Assembly: GCF_014200435.1 (NCBI RefSeq) | Contig: NZ_JACHBR010000001.1 | Location: 4,964,001 to 5,028,000 of the forward strand | Length of the DNA: 64,000 nucleotides | From: Sphaerisporangium krabiense | GTDB taxonomy: Bacteria; Actinomycetota; Actinomycetes; Streptosporangiales; Streptosporangiaceae | Direction: 5' to 3' | Shown here: in pieces, positions 34,721 to 44,332 of the stretch | Layout: every line of letters starts with the position of its first letter | How positions within the stretch are numbered: position 1 is the stretch's first letter | The notes under the pieces: generated by a model | Told to the model about the DNA's origin: nothing | Seen by the model: the letters and a program-made list of their open reading frames with translations, nothing else | Databases searched by the model: none | Translations under genes and position numbers: made by a program

Positions 34721-35194
34721 TCAGTCGTCCTCCACGGAGGCGGTGGGCCGGCCGCCTGAGCAGCGGACCTCGATCTCGGTCTCCTCGTCGTCCCCGGCCT
34801 CGAACCTGACGCGGGCCTTGTCCCGCGGCCCGGACTCGGCGTCCTTCACCGCGTATCCGGGGGAGGGTGTCCAGGTGAGCAGGGTGACCAGCCCGCCGGA
34901 GCATCGCGCGACGACGACCCCGCCCCGCCCGCGGAACGCCCGGCCGGCGGCGGGTTCCGCGGCCTCCCGGGGCGCGGGCGTCGCCGCCGCGGGCGAGGGG
35001 CCGGCGGGGGACGGCACGGCCGTGCCCGGGGGCGGCGCGGCCTCCAGGGCCCGCCGCACGTCGGCGGAGGACATCACGCGGCCCGCCCCGGTGACGGACT
35101 CGCCGAGGAACGTCGTGACGACGACGCCGGCGCCGGTCGCCACGAGCGCGACGACCAGCCATCCGGCGACGACCAGCAGCGGGCGCCGTTTCAT
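34721..35194 (-). CDS. Small membrane-anchored protein, hypothetical
   Basis: 157 aa. An N-terminal transmembrane or signal segment (MKRRPLLVVAGWLVVALVAT...), a Pro/Ala-rich linker, and a C-terminal domain with two cysteines (VVARCSGGLVTLL, EVRCSGGRPTASV) probably joined by a disulfide outside the membrane. Function unknown. It is divergent from the two-component system, with 92 bases between starts, so it is a candidate target or input partner. It converges with the nuclease gene, leaving a 12-base gap. Confidence 0.7.
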   Translation of the reverse strand: MKRRPLLVVAGWLVVALVATGAGVVVTTFLGESVTGAGRVMSSADVRRALEAAPPPGTAVPSPAGPSPAAATPAPREAAEPAAGRAFRGRGGVVVARCSGGLVTLLTWTPSPGYAVKDAESGPRDKARVRFEAGDDEETEIEVRCSGGRPTASVEDD

Positions 35195-35286
35195 GCGCCG
35201 ATCCTCCCTGGCCGACGGCTAAAGCCGGGTTAAGAGCGCGATAACGGACTTATGTCCCGAGCCTGGACCGATTAGCGTAACCGCAC

Positions 35287-35967
35287 ATGGCCACCATCCT
35301 GATCGTCGAGGACGACGCGGCGATCCGCACCGCGCTGATCCGGGGTCTCCGCGATCGGGGGCACGCCGTGACCTCCGCGCCCGCCGCGCTGGAGGGCCTG
35401 CGGCAGGCCGTGACCGACCGCCCCGACCTGGTCGTGCTCGACCTCGGCCTGCCCGACCTGGACGGCGCCGAGATGCTGCGGATGCTCAGGGCCGTCAGCC
35501 GCGTGCCCGTGATCGTGGCCACCGCGCGGGACGGCGACGCCGAGATGGTCCGACTGCTGAACGCCGGGGCCGACGACTACGTGGTGAAGCCCTTCAGCGC
35601 GGCCCAGCTCGACGCCCGGGTCCGCGCCGTGCTGCGCCGCGCCGACGGCGGGCCCGCCGACCCGTCGATCGCCGTGGGTGGCCTGCGGCTGGACCCGCGC
35701 GGGCGCGAGGCGGCGCTCGACGGCGTGGTCCTCGACCTCACCCCGCGCGAGTTCGACCTGCTGCACTACCTGGCGGCCCGCCCCGGCCAGGTGGTGACCA
35801 AGCGGGAGCTGCTCACGCAGGTGTGGCAGGTGCCCTACGGCGGCGCGGACAAGACCGTGGACGTCCACCTGTCCTGGCTGCGGCGCAAGCTCGGCGAGAC
35901 CGCCCAGGAGCCCCGGTATCTGCACACCGTGCGCGGCGTGGGCGTCAAGCTGGTCGACCCCTCGTGA
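35287..35967 (+). CDS. OmpR/PhoB family response regulator
   Basis: 226 aa. Receiver domain with phosphoacceptor Asp52 (VVLDLGLPDLDG), Lys in DDYVVKPF, and a C-terminal winged helix (LTPREFDLLHYLAARPGQVV, TVDVHLSWLRRKLGE, HTVRGVGVKL). Its stop overlaps the kinase start (GTGA), so the pair is translated together. The stimulus is unknown; the flanking anchored protein and PepSY protein suggest an envelope signal. Confidence 0.95.
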   Translation: MATILIVEDDAAIRTALIRGLRDRGHAVTSAPAALEGLRQAVTDRPDLVVLDLGLPDLDGAEMLRMLRAVSRVPVIVATARDGDAEMVRLLNAGADDYVVKPFSAAQLDARVRAVLRRADGGPADPSIAVGGLRLDPRGREAALDGVVLDLTPREFDLLHYLAARPGQVVTKRELLTQVWQVPYGGADKTVDVHLSWLRRKLGETAQEPRYLHTVRGVGVKLVDPS

Positions 35968-37226
35968 GGCGCTGGCTGGCGGTCCTGGTGGCCGCCACGA
36001 CCTCGCTGGTGCTCATCGCGCTGCTGGTCCCCATGGCGCTGCTGGTGCGCGCGCTCGCGCAGAGCGGCGCCGTGGACCAGGCCACCGCAGAGGCGCAGTC
36101 GGTGGCGGCCTCGGTGGGCACGGCCGGCGCCGCCGCGCTGACGATGACGGCCGAGCGGGCCTCGGCGTCGGGCGGGCACCCGGTCACCGTGTTCCTCCCG
36201 GACGGCCGCGTCCTCGGCTCCGCGGCCCCGAGGTCGCCCGCCGTGGAGTACGCCGCGCGGGGGCGCAGCCTGGTGGCCGAGACGCCGTCCGGACTGGAGG
36301 TGCTGGTCAGCGTCCAGGGCCTGCCCGGCGGCACGGCCGTGGTCCGCGTGGGCCTGGCGGAGGCCGACCTGCGCCGGGGCGTCGGCGCGGTGTGGCTCGG
36401 CATGCTGCTCCTCGGGCTGGCGCTGATCGGGGTCGGCATCCTGGTCGCCGACCGCCTCGCGCTCGCCCTCACCAGGCCCATGAGCGGGCTCGCCCGCGTC
36501 TCCCACCGGCTCGCCGCCGGCGACCTGACCGCGCGGACCACGCCGGGCGGCCCGCCGGAGGTGCGCGACGTCGGGCTCGCGCTCGACCACCTGGCCGGGC
36601 GCATCGGCGACCTGCTGGCCGAGGAGCGCGAGACGGCCGCCGACATCTCCCACCGGCTGCGCACCCCTCTCACCGGCCTGCGGCTCGAGGCCGAGTCGCT
36701 GGCCGACCCCGAGGAGGCCGCGCGGCTCGGCGCCCGCGTCGACGCGCTGGAGCGGGCGGTCAGCTCGGTGATCAACGACGTGCGCCGCCGCTCCCGCGAC
36801 CAGGAGTCCTGCGACGCGGCGGCGGTCGTGGGCGAGCGGGTCAGGTTCTGGTCGGTGCTGGCCGAGGACCAGGACCGGCCGGTGGACCTGCGCCTACCGC
36901 CCGCGCCGCTCACGGTGGCGGCCGGCGCCGCCGACCTGGGCGCCTGCGTGGACGCCCTGCTCGGCAACGTCTTCGCCCACACCCCCGAAGGCGCCGGGTT
37001 CGCGGTGCGGCTCACGGCCGTGCCCGAGGGGGCGCGGCTGGAGGTCGCCGACACCGGGCCCGGGTTCGGCGCGGGATCCCTCGCGCGGGGGCGCAGCGGC
37101 GCGGGGTCGACCGGCCTCGGCCTCGACATCGCCCGGCGCACGGCCGAGGCGTCCGGAGGGTCGATGACCGTGGGCGCCGCGCCGGGCGGCGGCGCGCTGG
37201 TCGTCCTGCTCTTAGGACGCCGTTAA
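35964..37226 (+). CDS. Two-component sensor histidine kinase
   Basis: 420 aa from a GTG overlapping the response-regulator stop. Two transmembrane helices (about residues 3-30 and 137-162) enclose an extracytoplasmic sensor of ~105 residues. A HAMP domain, a HisKA domain with His230 (DISHRLRTPLTG), and HATPase motifs (LLGNVFAHTPEG, DTGPGFG, STGLGLDIARR) follow. Partner of the upstream response regulator. Confidence 0.94.
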   Translation: MRRWLAVLVAATTSLVLIALLVPMALLVRALAQSGAVDQATAEAQSVAASVGTAGAAALTMTAERASASGGHPVTVFLPDGRVLGSAAPRSPAVEYAARGRSLVAETPSGLEVLVSVQGLPGGTAVVRVGLAEADLRRGVGAVWLGMLLLGLALIGVGILVADRLALALTRPMSGLARVSHRLAAGDLTARTTPGGPPEVRDVGLALDHLAGRIGDLLAEERETAADISHRLRTPLTGLRLEAESLADPEEAARLGARVDALERAVSSVINDVRRRSRDQESCDAAAVVGERVRFWSVLAEDQDRPVDLRLPPAPLTVAAGAADLGACVDALLGNVFAHTPEGAGFAVRLTAVPEGARLEVADTGPGFGAGSLARGRSGAGSTGLGLDIARRTAEASGGSMTVGAAPGGGALVVLLLGRR

Positions 37227-37272
37227 CGCCGCCGCAGCGCGGCCTTAGCGCGACCGGGGCGAGCCTTGGGCC

Positions 37273-37647
37273 ATGACGAACACCACGAACACCCGACGAA
37301 TCGGCGCAGCGGCCAGGCTCCTCCTCGCGGGCGCGGGCGCGCTCGCCGTCCTCGGCGCCGGCGCCCTCCCGGCCGCGGCCACGGCGCCCGCGGCCGTCCC
37401 CGCCGCGACCACGACCACGGCCACCGCCTCCTCCGTCACCGGCAGCGCGGCGATCTCCGCGCGACAGGCCGTCAGGATCGCCAAGAAGCGGGTCCCCGGC
37501 GCGCGGGTCACCGAGGTGGAGCGCGAGTGGGAGCACGGTCAGCGCGTCTGGAAGGTCGAGCTGACCAAGCGGCACACCGAGTACGACGTCTACGTCTCGG
37601 CGCGCACCGGGAAGATCGTCAAGTTCCGCCAGGACCACGACGACTGA
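37273..37647 (+). CDS. Secreted PepSY domain protein
   Basis: 124 aa. A signal peptide (about residues 1-37, ending ALPAAATA) is followed by an Ala/Thr-rich spacer and a single PepSY domain (ISARQAVRIAKKRVPGARVT, VYVSARTGKIVKFRQD). PepSY proteins often inhibit proteases or tune sensor kinases at the cell surface. It lies 46 bases after the kinase on the same strand and may modulate it or be its target. A long bidirectional hairpin follows. Confidence 0.88.
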   Translation: MTNTTNTRRIGAAARLLLAGAGALAVLGAGALPAAATAPAAVPAATTTTATASSVTGSAAISARQAVRIAKKRVPGARVTEVEREWEHGQRVWKVELTKRHTEYDVYVSARTGKIVKFRQDHDD

Positions 37648-37656
37648 CCCCCGCGA

Positions 37657-37697
37657 GGCCGGGCACGGGCGGCATGGTCAGCCGCCCGTGCCCGGCC
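37657..37697. terminator. Bidirectional terminator between PepSY and IclR genes
   Basis: GCCGGGCACGGGCGGC (37658-37673) pairs perfectly with GCCGCCCGTGCCCGGC (37681-37696), extendable by one pair, with a 7-base loop. It lies between convergent stops at 37647 and 37730. Confidence 0.8.
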
Positions 37698-37729
37698 CGC
37701 GCGCCGGCGGCCGAGGTCGCCGGTGTGCC

Positions 37730-38470
37730 TCAGCGGCCCGGACCCAGCTCGGCGCCGAACTCGCCGGCGATCTCGCGCATGTCCTGGGCCAGCCGGTCAC
37801 GGTCCAGCGCGTCGATGCGGTCGGCCGGGCCGGAGATGGACATGCTCGCCACCACGCGGCCGCCGTCGCGCACCGGCACGGCCAGGCAGTGGACGCCGAG
37901 CTCCTCCTCGCCCAGGTCCACGGCGTACCCGCGCTCCCGCACCGCGTCCAGCTCGGCGAGCATGTCCTCGACCGTGGTGACCGTGTGGTCGGTGCGCCGG
38001 GGCAGGCCGGTGCGCGCCAGCACCGCCGCCGCGTCGGGGCGGTCGGCCAGCAGCACCTTGCCCACCGCCGTGCTGTGCGGCAGCACCCGGCGGCCGACCT
38101 CGGCGAACATGCGCAGGCGCCGGGGCGAGGCCGCCTGCGCCAGGTAGATCACGAAGTCGCCCTCCATGATGGCCAGGTTCGCGGTCTCGCCCGACAGCGC
38201 CACCATCTTCTCCAGGTACGGCTGCGCCCAGACCCCGACCATCCGCTCGGCCGTGCCGCCGAGTCGCACCAGCGCGCTGCCGAGCGCGTAGCGGCGGTCG
38301 GACTCCTGGCGGACGTACCCCCGGGCCAGCAGGGACCGCAGCAGCCGGTGGATCGTGCCGTACGGCAGCCCGGTCCGCGCCGCGATCTCCGACAGTCCCG
38401 CCTCACCGCCCCGGTCGGCCAGCGCCTCCAGCACGTCCAGCGCCCTGTCCACGCTCTGCACGGTGCTCAC
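37730..38470 (-). CDS. IclR family transcriptional regulator
   Basis: 246 aa. N-terminal winged helix (SVDRALDVLEALADRGGEAG, ARTGLPYGTIHRLLRSLLAR) and C-terminal IclR effector domain (HSTAVGKVLLADRP, AVPVRDGGRVVASMSISGPA). IclR proteins typically sense small carboxylates such as glyoxylate or pyruvate. It is the last gene of the aceB-glcD-glcE-glcF run on the minus strand, 58 bases after glcF, so it probably autoregulates this glycolate/glyoxylate operon through the boxes upstream of aceB. Confidence 0.92.
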   Translation of the reverse strand: MSTVQSVDRALDVLEALADRGGEAGLSEIAARTGLPYGTIHRLLRSLLARGYVRQESDRRYALGSALVRLGGTAERMVGVWAQPYLEKMVALSGETANLAIMEGDFVIYLAQAASPRRLRMFAEVGRRVLPHSTAVGKVLLADRPDAAAVLARTGLPRRTDHTVTTVEDMLAELDAVRERGYAVDLGEEELGVHCLAVPVRDGGRVVASMSISGPADRIDALDRDRLAQDMREIAGEFGAELGPGR

Positions 38471-38528
38471 CTCAGGCGCTCCTCTCCCGGGTCGTGGCGG
38501 CGGTTCGTCCGTAATCGCGCGGCGGCGT

Positions 38529-39782
38529 TCACGGGCTGCCCAGGGACGACGCGGGCAGGGCGCGGAGCGAGGCGTCGAGGACCTCGGCGGTGTGGGCGAC
38601 GCGCAGGCTCTCGCCCCGCCTGCGCGCGGCCGAGGCGATCTGCATCGTACAGCCGGGATTGGCCGAGACGAGAAGGTCGGCGCCGACGCCCAGCACGTGC
38701 CCGGCCTTCTTGTCGCCGAGCTCGCGGGCGGCCTCGGGCTGGAAGAGGTTGTAGGTGCCCGCCGACCCGCAGCAGATCGCGGCGTCCGGGATCTCCCTGA
38801 GCCGCAGCCCGGGAATGGCCGCCAGCAGCGCCCGGGGTTCGGCCCGCACCCCCTGGGCGTGCGCGAGGTGGCAGGCGTCGTGGTAGGCGACCATGATCGG
38901 CAGGGGATGCCGCTCGGCCAGCGGGCCGAGCTCGGCCAGGTACTCGGCCAGGTCCACGAAGCGCAGCGCGCGCGCCCGCTCGGCCCAGGCCGGGTCGTCC
39001 GCGAGCAGCTCGGCGTACTCCTTGGTGCTCGACCCGCACCCGGCCGCGTTCACGACCACGGTGGTCACGCCGGCCCGCTCGAACGTGGCGATCGTGCGCC
39101 GGGCGAACCGCGCGGCCTCCTCCGGGCGCCCGGAGTGGACCGACAGCGCCCCGCAGCACCCCTGGCCGGGCGGGACGACCACCTCGCACCCCTCCAGCGC
39201 CAGCACCCGCGCGGTGGCGGCGTTGACCGAGGGGAAGAACTCCGACTGCACGCAGCCGGTGAGCATGCCGACCACCGCCCGCCGCTCGCCCCGCGCCGCC
39301 ACCACGCCCGGGATCCGCACGCGGCGGGGGATCGGGGGAGCCAGCGTGGCCATGGCGGCCAGGCGGGGGTCCAGGCGTTCGAGCAGCGGGCTCAGGCGCG
39401 GCCGCAGCCGTTCGGTGAGCCGCAGCGGCAGGCGCAGCGCCCGCAGCCGCCGAGGGTAGGGGAACAGCCGGAACACCAGGGCGCGGAACGCGCGGTCGTC
39501 CCAGCGGCGGCGGTGCTCCCGCTCGACCTCGGCGCGGGTCTGCTCGATCAGCACGTCGTAGCGCACCCCGGACGGGCAGGCGGTGACGCACGCCATGCAG
39601 CCCAGGCAGGCGTCGAAGTGCCCGGCCATCTCGGGCGTGAGGGCGGTGCCCTCGACGTGCTGCTTCATCAGATGGATGCGCCCGCGCGGGGAGTCCATCT
39701 CCTCGCCCCAGAGCTCGTAGGTGGGACAGGTGGGCAGGCAGAACCCGCAGTGCACACAGTCCTTGATCAGTTCGGGGTCCAC
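38529..39782 (-). CDS. glcF: Glycolate oxidase iron-sulfur subunit GlcF
   Basis: 417 aa. Two N-terminal [4Fe-4S] ferredoxin motifs (CVHCGFCLPTCP and CLGCMACVTACP) and two CCG domains (QGCCGALSVHSG, ICCGSAGTYNL). It passes electrons from glycolate oxidised by GlcD/GlcE to the respiratory chain. It follows glcE by 10 bases. Confidence 0.93.
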   Translation of the reverse strand: MDPELIKDCVHCGFCLPTCPTYELWGEEMDSPRGRIHLMKQHVEGTALTPEMAGHFDACLGCMACVTACPSGVRYDVLIEQTRAEVEREHRRRWDDRAFRALVFRLFPYPRRLRALRLPLRLTERLRPRLSPLLERLDPRLAAMATLAPPIPRRVRIPGVVAARGERRAVVGMLTGCVQSEFFPSVNAATARVLALEGCEVVVPPGQGCCGALSVHSGRPEEAARFARRTIATFERAGVTTVVVNAAGCGSSTKEYAELLADDPAWAERARALRFVDLAEYLAELGPLAERHPLPIMVAYHDACHLAHAQGVRAEPRALLAAIPGLRLREIPDAAICCGSAGTYNLFQPEAARELGDKKAGHVLGVGADLLVSANPGCTMQIASAARRRGESLRVAHTAEVLDASLRALPASSLGSP

Positions 39783-39792
39783 GTCCGCCTCC

Positions 39793-41040
39793 TCACGCGC
39801 CCGCTCGCGCCGTGCCGCCGGTCAGTCGTCCAGGGGACATGCGCCCCTCGGGGTCGAAGCGCTCCTTGACGCGCCGCATGAGCGCGGCGGACCCCACAGG
39901 GCCGAAACGGTCGATCCGGACCGCCTCCGGGGGCGCGGTCCACACCACCAGTCTGCCGCCGCCGGCGGACAGCTCCGTACGCAGGGACGTCACGAAGATC
40001 TCCGCCGCGCCGGGCGGCGTGTCCGCGGGCAGCGCGGCGTACAGGACGCACGTGGCCGCCGATCCGCGGATCCGGGCGTCCAGCTCCGCCGCGCCGGCCG
40101 CGCGCTCGGCGGCGGCCAGCGCGTTCACGGCCGACGCGGGCGGGACGCGCAGCTCCATCAGATAGCCCGCCGTTCGCTCGCCGGGCAGCTGTCCCCACCA
40201 GGCCGGAGGGTCCGCCGAGATCCGCGCGGTGTCCCCGAGCAGCGCGGCGGCGGCCTCGGCGCGCTCGCCCGCGGCGACGCCCTCGACGAGCGCGGCCACG
40301 GTGACCGGCCCCCGGACGCCGGGCCTGTCCAGTTCGATCGCGCTCGGCTCCAGCGGCGACGCGGCGAGCCGGGCGACGGACGTCAGGATGCCGATGCCGG
40401 GGGAGGTCGCCGTGATCCAGGCGCGGGCGGCGGGGAGCGGGTGGAGCCGGAAGGTGGCCTCGGTGATCAGCCCGAGCGTGCCCAGCGAGCCTGTGAACAG
40501 CTTGCCGAGGTCGTAGCCGGCGACGTTCTTGACGACCTTGCCGCCCGCCCGCGCGACGGTGCCGTCGGCGAGCACGACGGTGACGCCGATCAGCAGGTCC
40601 CGCGCGGTGCCGTACCGCAGGCGGCCAGGCCCGGCCGCGGCGGTGGCCAGCGCGCCGCCGACGGTCGAGCCGCCCGCGGTGAAGTCCAGGGCGAGCCGCT
40701 GGCCCGCCGCGCCGAGCGCCGCGGCCAGGGCGTCGGCGGTGATCCCGGCCTGGACGCGCGCGACCAGGTCGCCGGCCTCGTGTTCCAGCACGCGGGCCAT
40801 GCGCCGGGTGTCCAGGACGAGGTCGCAGCGGGCCGGGGCGTGGCCCCAGGACAGCTTGGTGCCGCCGCCCACCGGGGTGACGGCCAGGCCGTGATCGGCC
40901 GCCGCGCGCATCACCAGCGCGGCCTCGCCGGTGGACTCGGGCGTGGCCACCCAGCGCGGCGCCACCCCGGCGACCTCGTCGCCGGGCTCGGCGGGGCGGA
41001 CGGCGACGCCGGTGGTCACCAGCGCCTCGCCGGGCGTCAC
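39793..41040 (-). CDS. glcE: Glycolate oxidase FAD-binding subunit GlcE
   Basis: 415 aa. PCMH-type FAD-binding domain (TPVGGGTKLSWGHAP, DLVARVQAGITADALAAALG, GTARDLLIGVTVVLADG, VVKNVAGYDLGKLFTGSLGT), shorter than GlcD and lacking its full C-terminal cap, as expected for GlcE. It lies between glcD and glcF, 70 bases after glcD. Confidence 0.92.
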   Translation of the reverse strand: MTPGEALVTTGVAVRPAEPGDEVAGVAPRWVATPESTGEAALVMRAAADHGLAVTPVGGGTKLSWGHAPARCDLVLDTRRMARVLEHEAGDLVARVQAGITADALAAALGAAGQRLALDFTAGGSTVGGALATAAAGPGRLRYGTARDLLIGVTVVLADGTVARAGGKVVKNVAGYDLGKLFTGSLGTLGLITEATFRLHPLPAARAWITATSPGIGILTSVARLAASPLEPSAIELDRPGVRGPVTVAALVEGVAAGERAEAAAALLGDTARISADPPAWWGQLPGERTAGYLMELRVPPASAVNALAAAERAAGAAELDARIRGSAATCVLYAALPADTPPGAAEIFVTSLRTELSAGGGRLVVWTAPPEAVRIDRFGPVGSAALMRRVKERFDPEGRMSPGRLTGGTARAGA

Positions 41041-41110
41041 GACCGGCTCCCGCCGCGCACGGCGTCCGGAGGGGGAGTGACGGAACGGGGAGGCGGGGGG
41101 AGGTGCCGCA

Positions 41111-42574
41111 TCAGAACAGGTCCGCCTCTCCGGAGGCCACCAGGGGGTGCACGCCCTTGCGCACCCCGGGGGCCTCCCCGCACAGCCGGGGCGTGGGGAA
41201 GATCTTGCCGGGGTTGGACAGTCCGGCGGGGTCGAAGGCGCAGCGGACGAGCTGCATCGTGTCCAGCTCCTCCTCGGTGAACATCTTCGTCATATATCGG
41301 GACTTGTCCACGCCCACCCCGTGCTCCCCGGTGATCGACCCGCCGTGCCGCAGGCACAGGTCCAGGATCTCCCCGGACACGGTCTCGGCGCGCTCGGCCG
41401 CGCCCTCCTCCGCGTCGTCGAACAGCACCAGCGGGTGCAGGTTGCCGTCCCCGGCGTGGAAGACGTTGGCCACGCGGATGCCGTACCGCGCCGACAGCTC
41501 CTCGATGCCCGCCAGCACCGCGGGCAGCGCCGTCCTCGGCACCACGCCGTCCTGCACCAGGTAGGCGGGGCTGATGCGACCCACGGCCGCGAACGCCGAC
41601 TTGCGGCCCTTCCAGATCGCCGCGCGCCGCGCCGGGTCGTCGGCCACCCGCACCGCGAACGCCCCGCTCTCGCGGCACAGGCGCTCCACCTGGGCGAACT
41701 CGTGGGCGACCTCGGCCACGGGGCCGTCCAGCTCGACGATCAGCACGGCCCCGGCCCCGGCCGGGTAGTCGCACCGCACGGCGGCCTCGGCCGCCTCGAT
41801 GGCCAGCGCGTCCATCATCTCGATCGCCGACGGCAGGACGCCCGCGCCGATGATCGCCGACACCGCCACCCCGCCGGACTCCACGTCGGGGAACGCGGCC
41901 AGCAGCGTCGTCACGCTCTCCGGCTCGCGCGACAGCCGTACGGTGATCTTCGTGGCGATGCCGAGCGTGCCCTCCGAGCCGATGAACGCGCCGAGCAGGT
42001 CGTACCCGGGGTCCATGGCGTCCAGCTCGACGATCTCGCCCTGCGGGGTCACCAGCTCGACCGCGAGCACGTGGTTGACCGTGAAGCCGTGCTTCAGGCA
42101 GTGCGCGCCGCCGGAGTTCTCCGCGACGTTGCCCCCGATCGTGCAGATCTGCTGGCTGGACGGATCGGGCGCGTAGTAGTACCCGTACGGCCGGGCCGCC
42201 TCGCTGATCGCCAGGTTGGTGACGCCGGGCTCCACGACGGCCCGCCGGTTGGGGATGTCCAGCTCCAGGATCCGGCGCAGGCGCGAGGTCACGACGAGCA
42301 CGCCGTCCGTGCGCGGGAGGGCGCCGCCGGACAGGCCGGTGCCCGATCCGCGCGCGACGAACGGCGTGCCGGTCTCGTGGCACGCCCGGACGACCGCCGC
42401 GACCTGCTCGGCGGTCTCCGGCAGCACCACCACGCCCGGCGTGGCCCGGTGGTAGGTGAGGCCGTCGCACTCGTAGGTGCGCAGCCGCACCGGGTCGGTG
42501 ATCACCCCGCCGGGCCCGAGCAGGTCCAGCAGGCGGCCGGTCAGGCCGGGCAGGGCGGCGGGGCCGGTGGTCAT
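41111..42574 (-). CDS. glcD: Glycolate oxidase catalytic subunit GlcD (FAD-linked)
   Basis: 487 aa from the ATG at 42574, which overlaps the malate synthase stop (ATGA). FAD-binding PCMH domain ([34 protein letters not shown]) and FAD-oxidase C-terminal domain ([35 protein letters not shown]). It oxidises glycolate to glyoxylate, which the co-encoded malate synthase condenses with acetyl-CoA. A D-lactate dehydrogenase role is the main alternative, but the aceB-glcDEF context favours glycolate. Confidence 0.93.
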   Translation of the reverse strand: MTTGPAALPGLTGRLLDLLGPGGVITDPVRLRTYECDGLTYHRATPGVVVLPETAEQVAAVVRACHETGTPFVARGSGTGLSGGALPRTDGVLVVTSRLRRILELDIPNRRAVVEPGVTNLAISEAARPYGYYYAPDPSSQQICTIGGNVAENSGGAHCLKHGFTVNHVLAVELVTPQGEIVELDAMDPGYDLLGAFIGSEGTLGIATKITVRLSREPESVTTLLAAFPDVESGGVAVSAIIGAGVLPSAIEMMDALAIEAAEAAVRCDYPAGAGAVLIVELDGPVAEVAHEFAQVERLCRESGAFAVRVADDPARRAAIWKGRKSAFAAVGRISPAYLVQDGVVPRTALPAVLAGIEELSARYGIRVANVFHAGDGNLHPLVLFDDAEEGAAERAETVSGEILDLCLRHGGSITGEHGVGVDKSRYMTKMFTEEELDTMQLVRCAFDPAGLSNPGKIFPTPRLCGEAPGVRKGVHPLVASGEADLF

Positions 42575-44160
42575 GGCATGCGGGCGTAGGCGGGCAGGGT
42601 CAGGAACTCGGCGAAGTCGTCGTCCAGCGCGACCTCCCGGAACAGCTCGGCGGCCTGCCGGTACAGGGTCTCGTCGAACCCGGGCTCCTCGCCGATCCTG
42701 GCGAGCTCCTCGGCGATGACGCGCTCGGCCATCTCGCGGGTGACGACCTCGCCGGTGTCGGCCAGTTCGATGCCGTTGTGGATCCACTGCCAGATCTGCG
42801 AGCGCGAGATCTCCGCGGTGGCGGCGTCCTCCATGAGGTTGTGGATGCCGACCGCGCCGCTGCCGCCCATCCACGCGGCCAGGTAGCGCAGGGCCACGTC
42901 CACGTTGTTGCGCAGGCCCGCCTCGGTGATCTCGCCCGGCGTCTCGGCGACCGCCAGCAGCTCGCCCGCCGACACCGAGACGTCCTCGCGGAGCCGCCGG
43001 AGCTGGTTGGGCTCCGCGCCGAGCACCGAGTCGAACACCTCGCGGCAGATCGGCACCAGGTCGGGGTGGGCCACCCACGAGCCGTCGAAGCCGTCGCCCG
43101 ACTCGCGCGTCTTGTCGGCCCGCACCTTCTCCAGCGCCACCTTGTTGACCTCGGGGTCGCGGCGGGAGGGGATGAACGCCGCCATGCCGCCGATCGCGTG
43201 CGCCCCGCGCCGGTGGCAGGTGCGGACCAGCAGTTCGGTGTAGGCGCGCATGAAGGGGGCGGTCATGGTCACCGCGTTGCGCTCGGGCAGCAGGAACTCC
43301 CTGCCCCGCGTGCGGAACTTCTTGATGACGCTGAACAGGTAGTCCCAGCGGCCGGCGTTGAGGCCCGCGGAGTGGTCGCGCAGCTCGTAGAGGATCTCCT
43401 CCATCTCGAACGCGGCGGGGTAGGTCTCGATCAGCACGGTCGCCCTGATCGTCCCGTACGGCACCCCGAGCAGCTCCTGCGCGCGGGTGAACACGTCGTT
43501 CCAGAGGCGGGCCTCCAGGTGGGACTCCATCTTGGGCAGGTAGAAGTACGGCCCGCGGCCCTTGTCGAGCTGCCGCCGGGCGCAGTGGAAGAAGTAGAGC
43601 CCGAAGTCGAACAGCGAGGCCGAGAACGGCGCGCCGTCCACCAGGACGTGCTTCTCGGTGAGGTGCCAGCCCCGGGGGCGGACCACGACGGTGGCCAGCT
43701 CGTCGTCGGGGCGCAGCGCGTACCGCTTGCCGCCGGTCTCGAAGTCGATCGTGCGGTCGAGGGCGTCGCGCAGGTTGAGCTGGCCGTTGACGACGTTCTC
43801 CCACAGCGGGGAGTTGGCGTCCTCGAAGTCGGCGAGCCAGACCTTGGCCCCGGAGTTGAGCGCGTTGACGGTCATCTTGCGGTCGACCGGGCCGGTGATC
43901 TCGACGCGGCGGTCCACCAGGCCGGGGGCGGGCGGCGCCACGCGCCAGGTCTCGTCCTCGCGGATCGCCTTGGTCTCGGGCAGGAAGTCCAGGGTGCCGC
44001 CCGCGGACAGCTCGGCCTGGCGTGCCTGCCGCGCCTCCAGCAGCTCGCGGCGCCGGCCGTCGAACTCGCGCTGCAGGGTGGCGACGAAGGTCAGGGCCTC
44101 GGGGGAGAGGATCTCGTCGAAGCGGTCCAGCCGAGGGCCGGTGATCTCAACGCCGTCCAT
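42571..44160 (-). CDS. aceB: Malate synthase A
   Basis: 529 aa. Condenses glyoxylate and acetyl-CoA to malate. Family features include [57 protein letters not shown] and the C-terminal catalytic region ([20 protein letters not shown]). The ATG at 44160 is chosen because GGAAAGGA (minus strand, 44167-44174) lies six bases upstream; the ATG at 44166 is too close to it. First gene of an operon with glcD, glcE, glcF and an iclR-type gene. No isocitrate lyase gene is near, so its glyoxylate here probably comes from glycolate. Confidence 0.95.
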   Translation of the reverse strand: MDGVEITGPRLDRFDEILSPEALTFVATLQREFDGRRRELLEARQARQAELSAGGTLDFLPETKAIREDETWRVAPPAPGLVDRRVEITGPVDRKMTVNALNSGAKVWLADFEDANSPLWENVVNGQLNLRDALDRTIDFETGGKRYALRPDDELATVVVRPRGWHLTEKHVLVDGAPFSASLFDFGLYFFHCARRQLDKGRGPYFYLPKMESHLEARLWNDVFTRAQELLGVPYGTIRATVLIETYPAAFEMEEILYELRDHSAGLNAGRWDYLFSVIKKFRTRGREFLLPERNAVTMTAPFMRAYTELLVRTCHRRGAHAIGGMAAFIPSRRDPEVNKVALEKVRADKTRESGDGFDGSWVAHPDLVPICREVFDSVLGAEPNQLRRLREDVSVSAGELLAVAETPGEITEAGLRNNVDVALRYLAAWMGGSGAVGIHNLMEDAATAEISRSQIWQWIHNGIELADTGEVVTREMAERVIAEELARIGEEPGFDETLYRQAAELFREVALDDDFAEFLTLPAYARMP

Positions 44161-44178
44161 GGCCATCCTTTCCAGGAC

Positions 44179-44214
44179 TTCCACAATATGGAAAAAGAGT
44201 TCTGAATTACGGAA
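44179..44214. promoter_or_regulatory. Two IclR-like operator boxes upstream of aceB
   Basis: TTCCACAATATGGAA (44179-44193) is an inverted repeat TTCCA-N5-TGGAA. TTCTGAATTACGGAA (44200-44214) keeps the TTC-N9-GAA frame. The two 15-bp boxes start 21 bp apart, two helical turns, and lie just upstream of the aceB Shine-Dalgarno. The arrangement resembles IclR-family operators; binding by the operon's own IclR is inferred. Confidence 0.6.
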
Positions 44215-44332
44215 TCGACGCTACCGAGCGACGGCTCAGGGGTCAACGCCGGGTGCCCCTGAGGGATCCCTAAGGGCTCTCTCGGGGCGTTCCCCGATGG
44301 GCGCGGGACACGCCGGGCGGCAGGCTTGGAGC

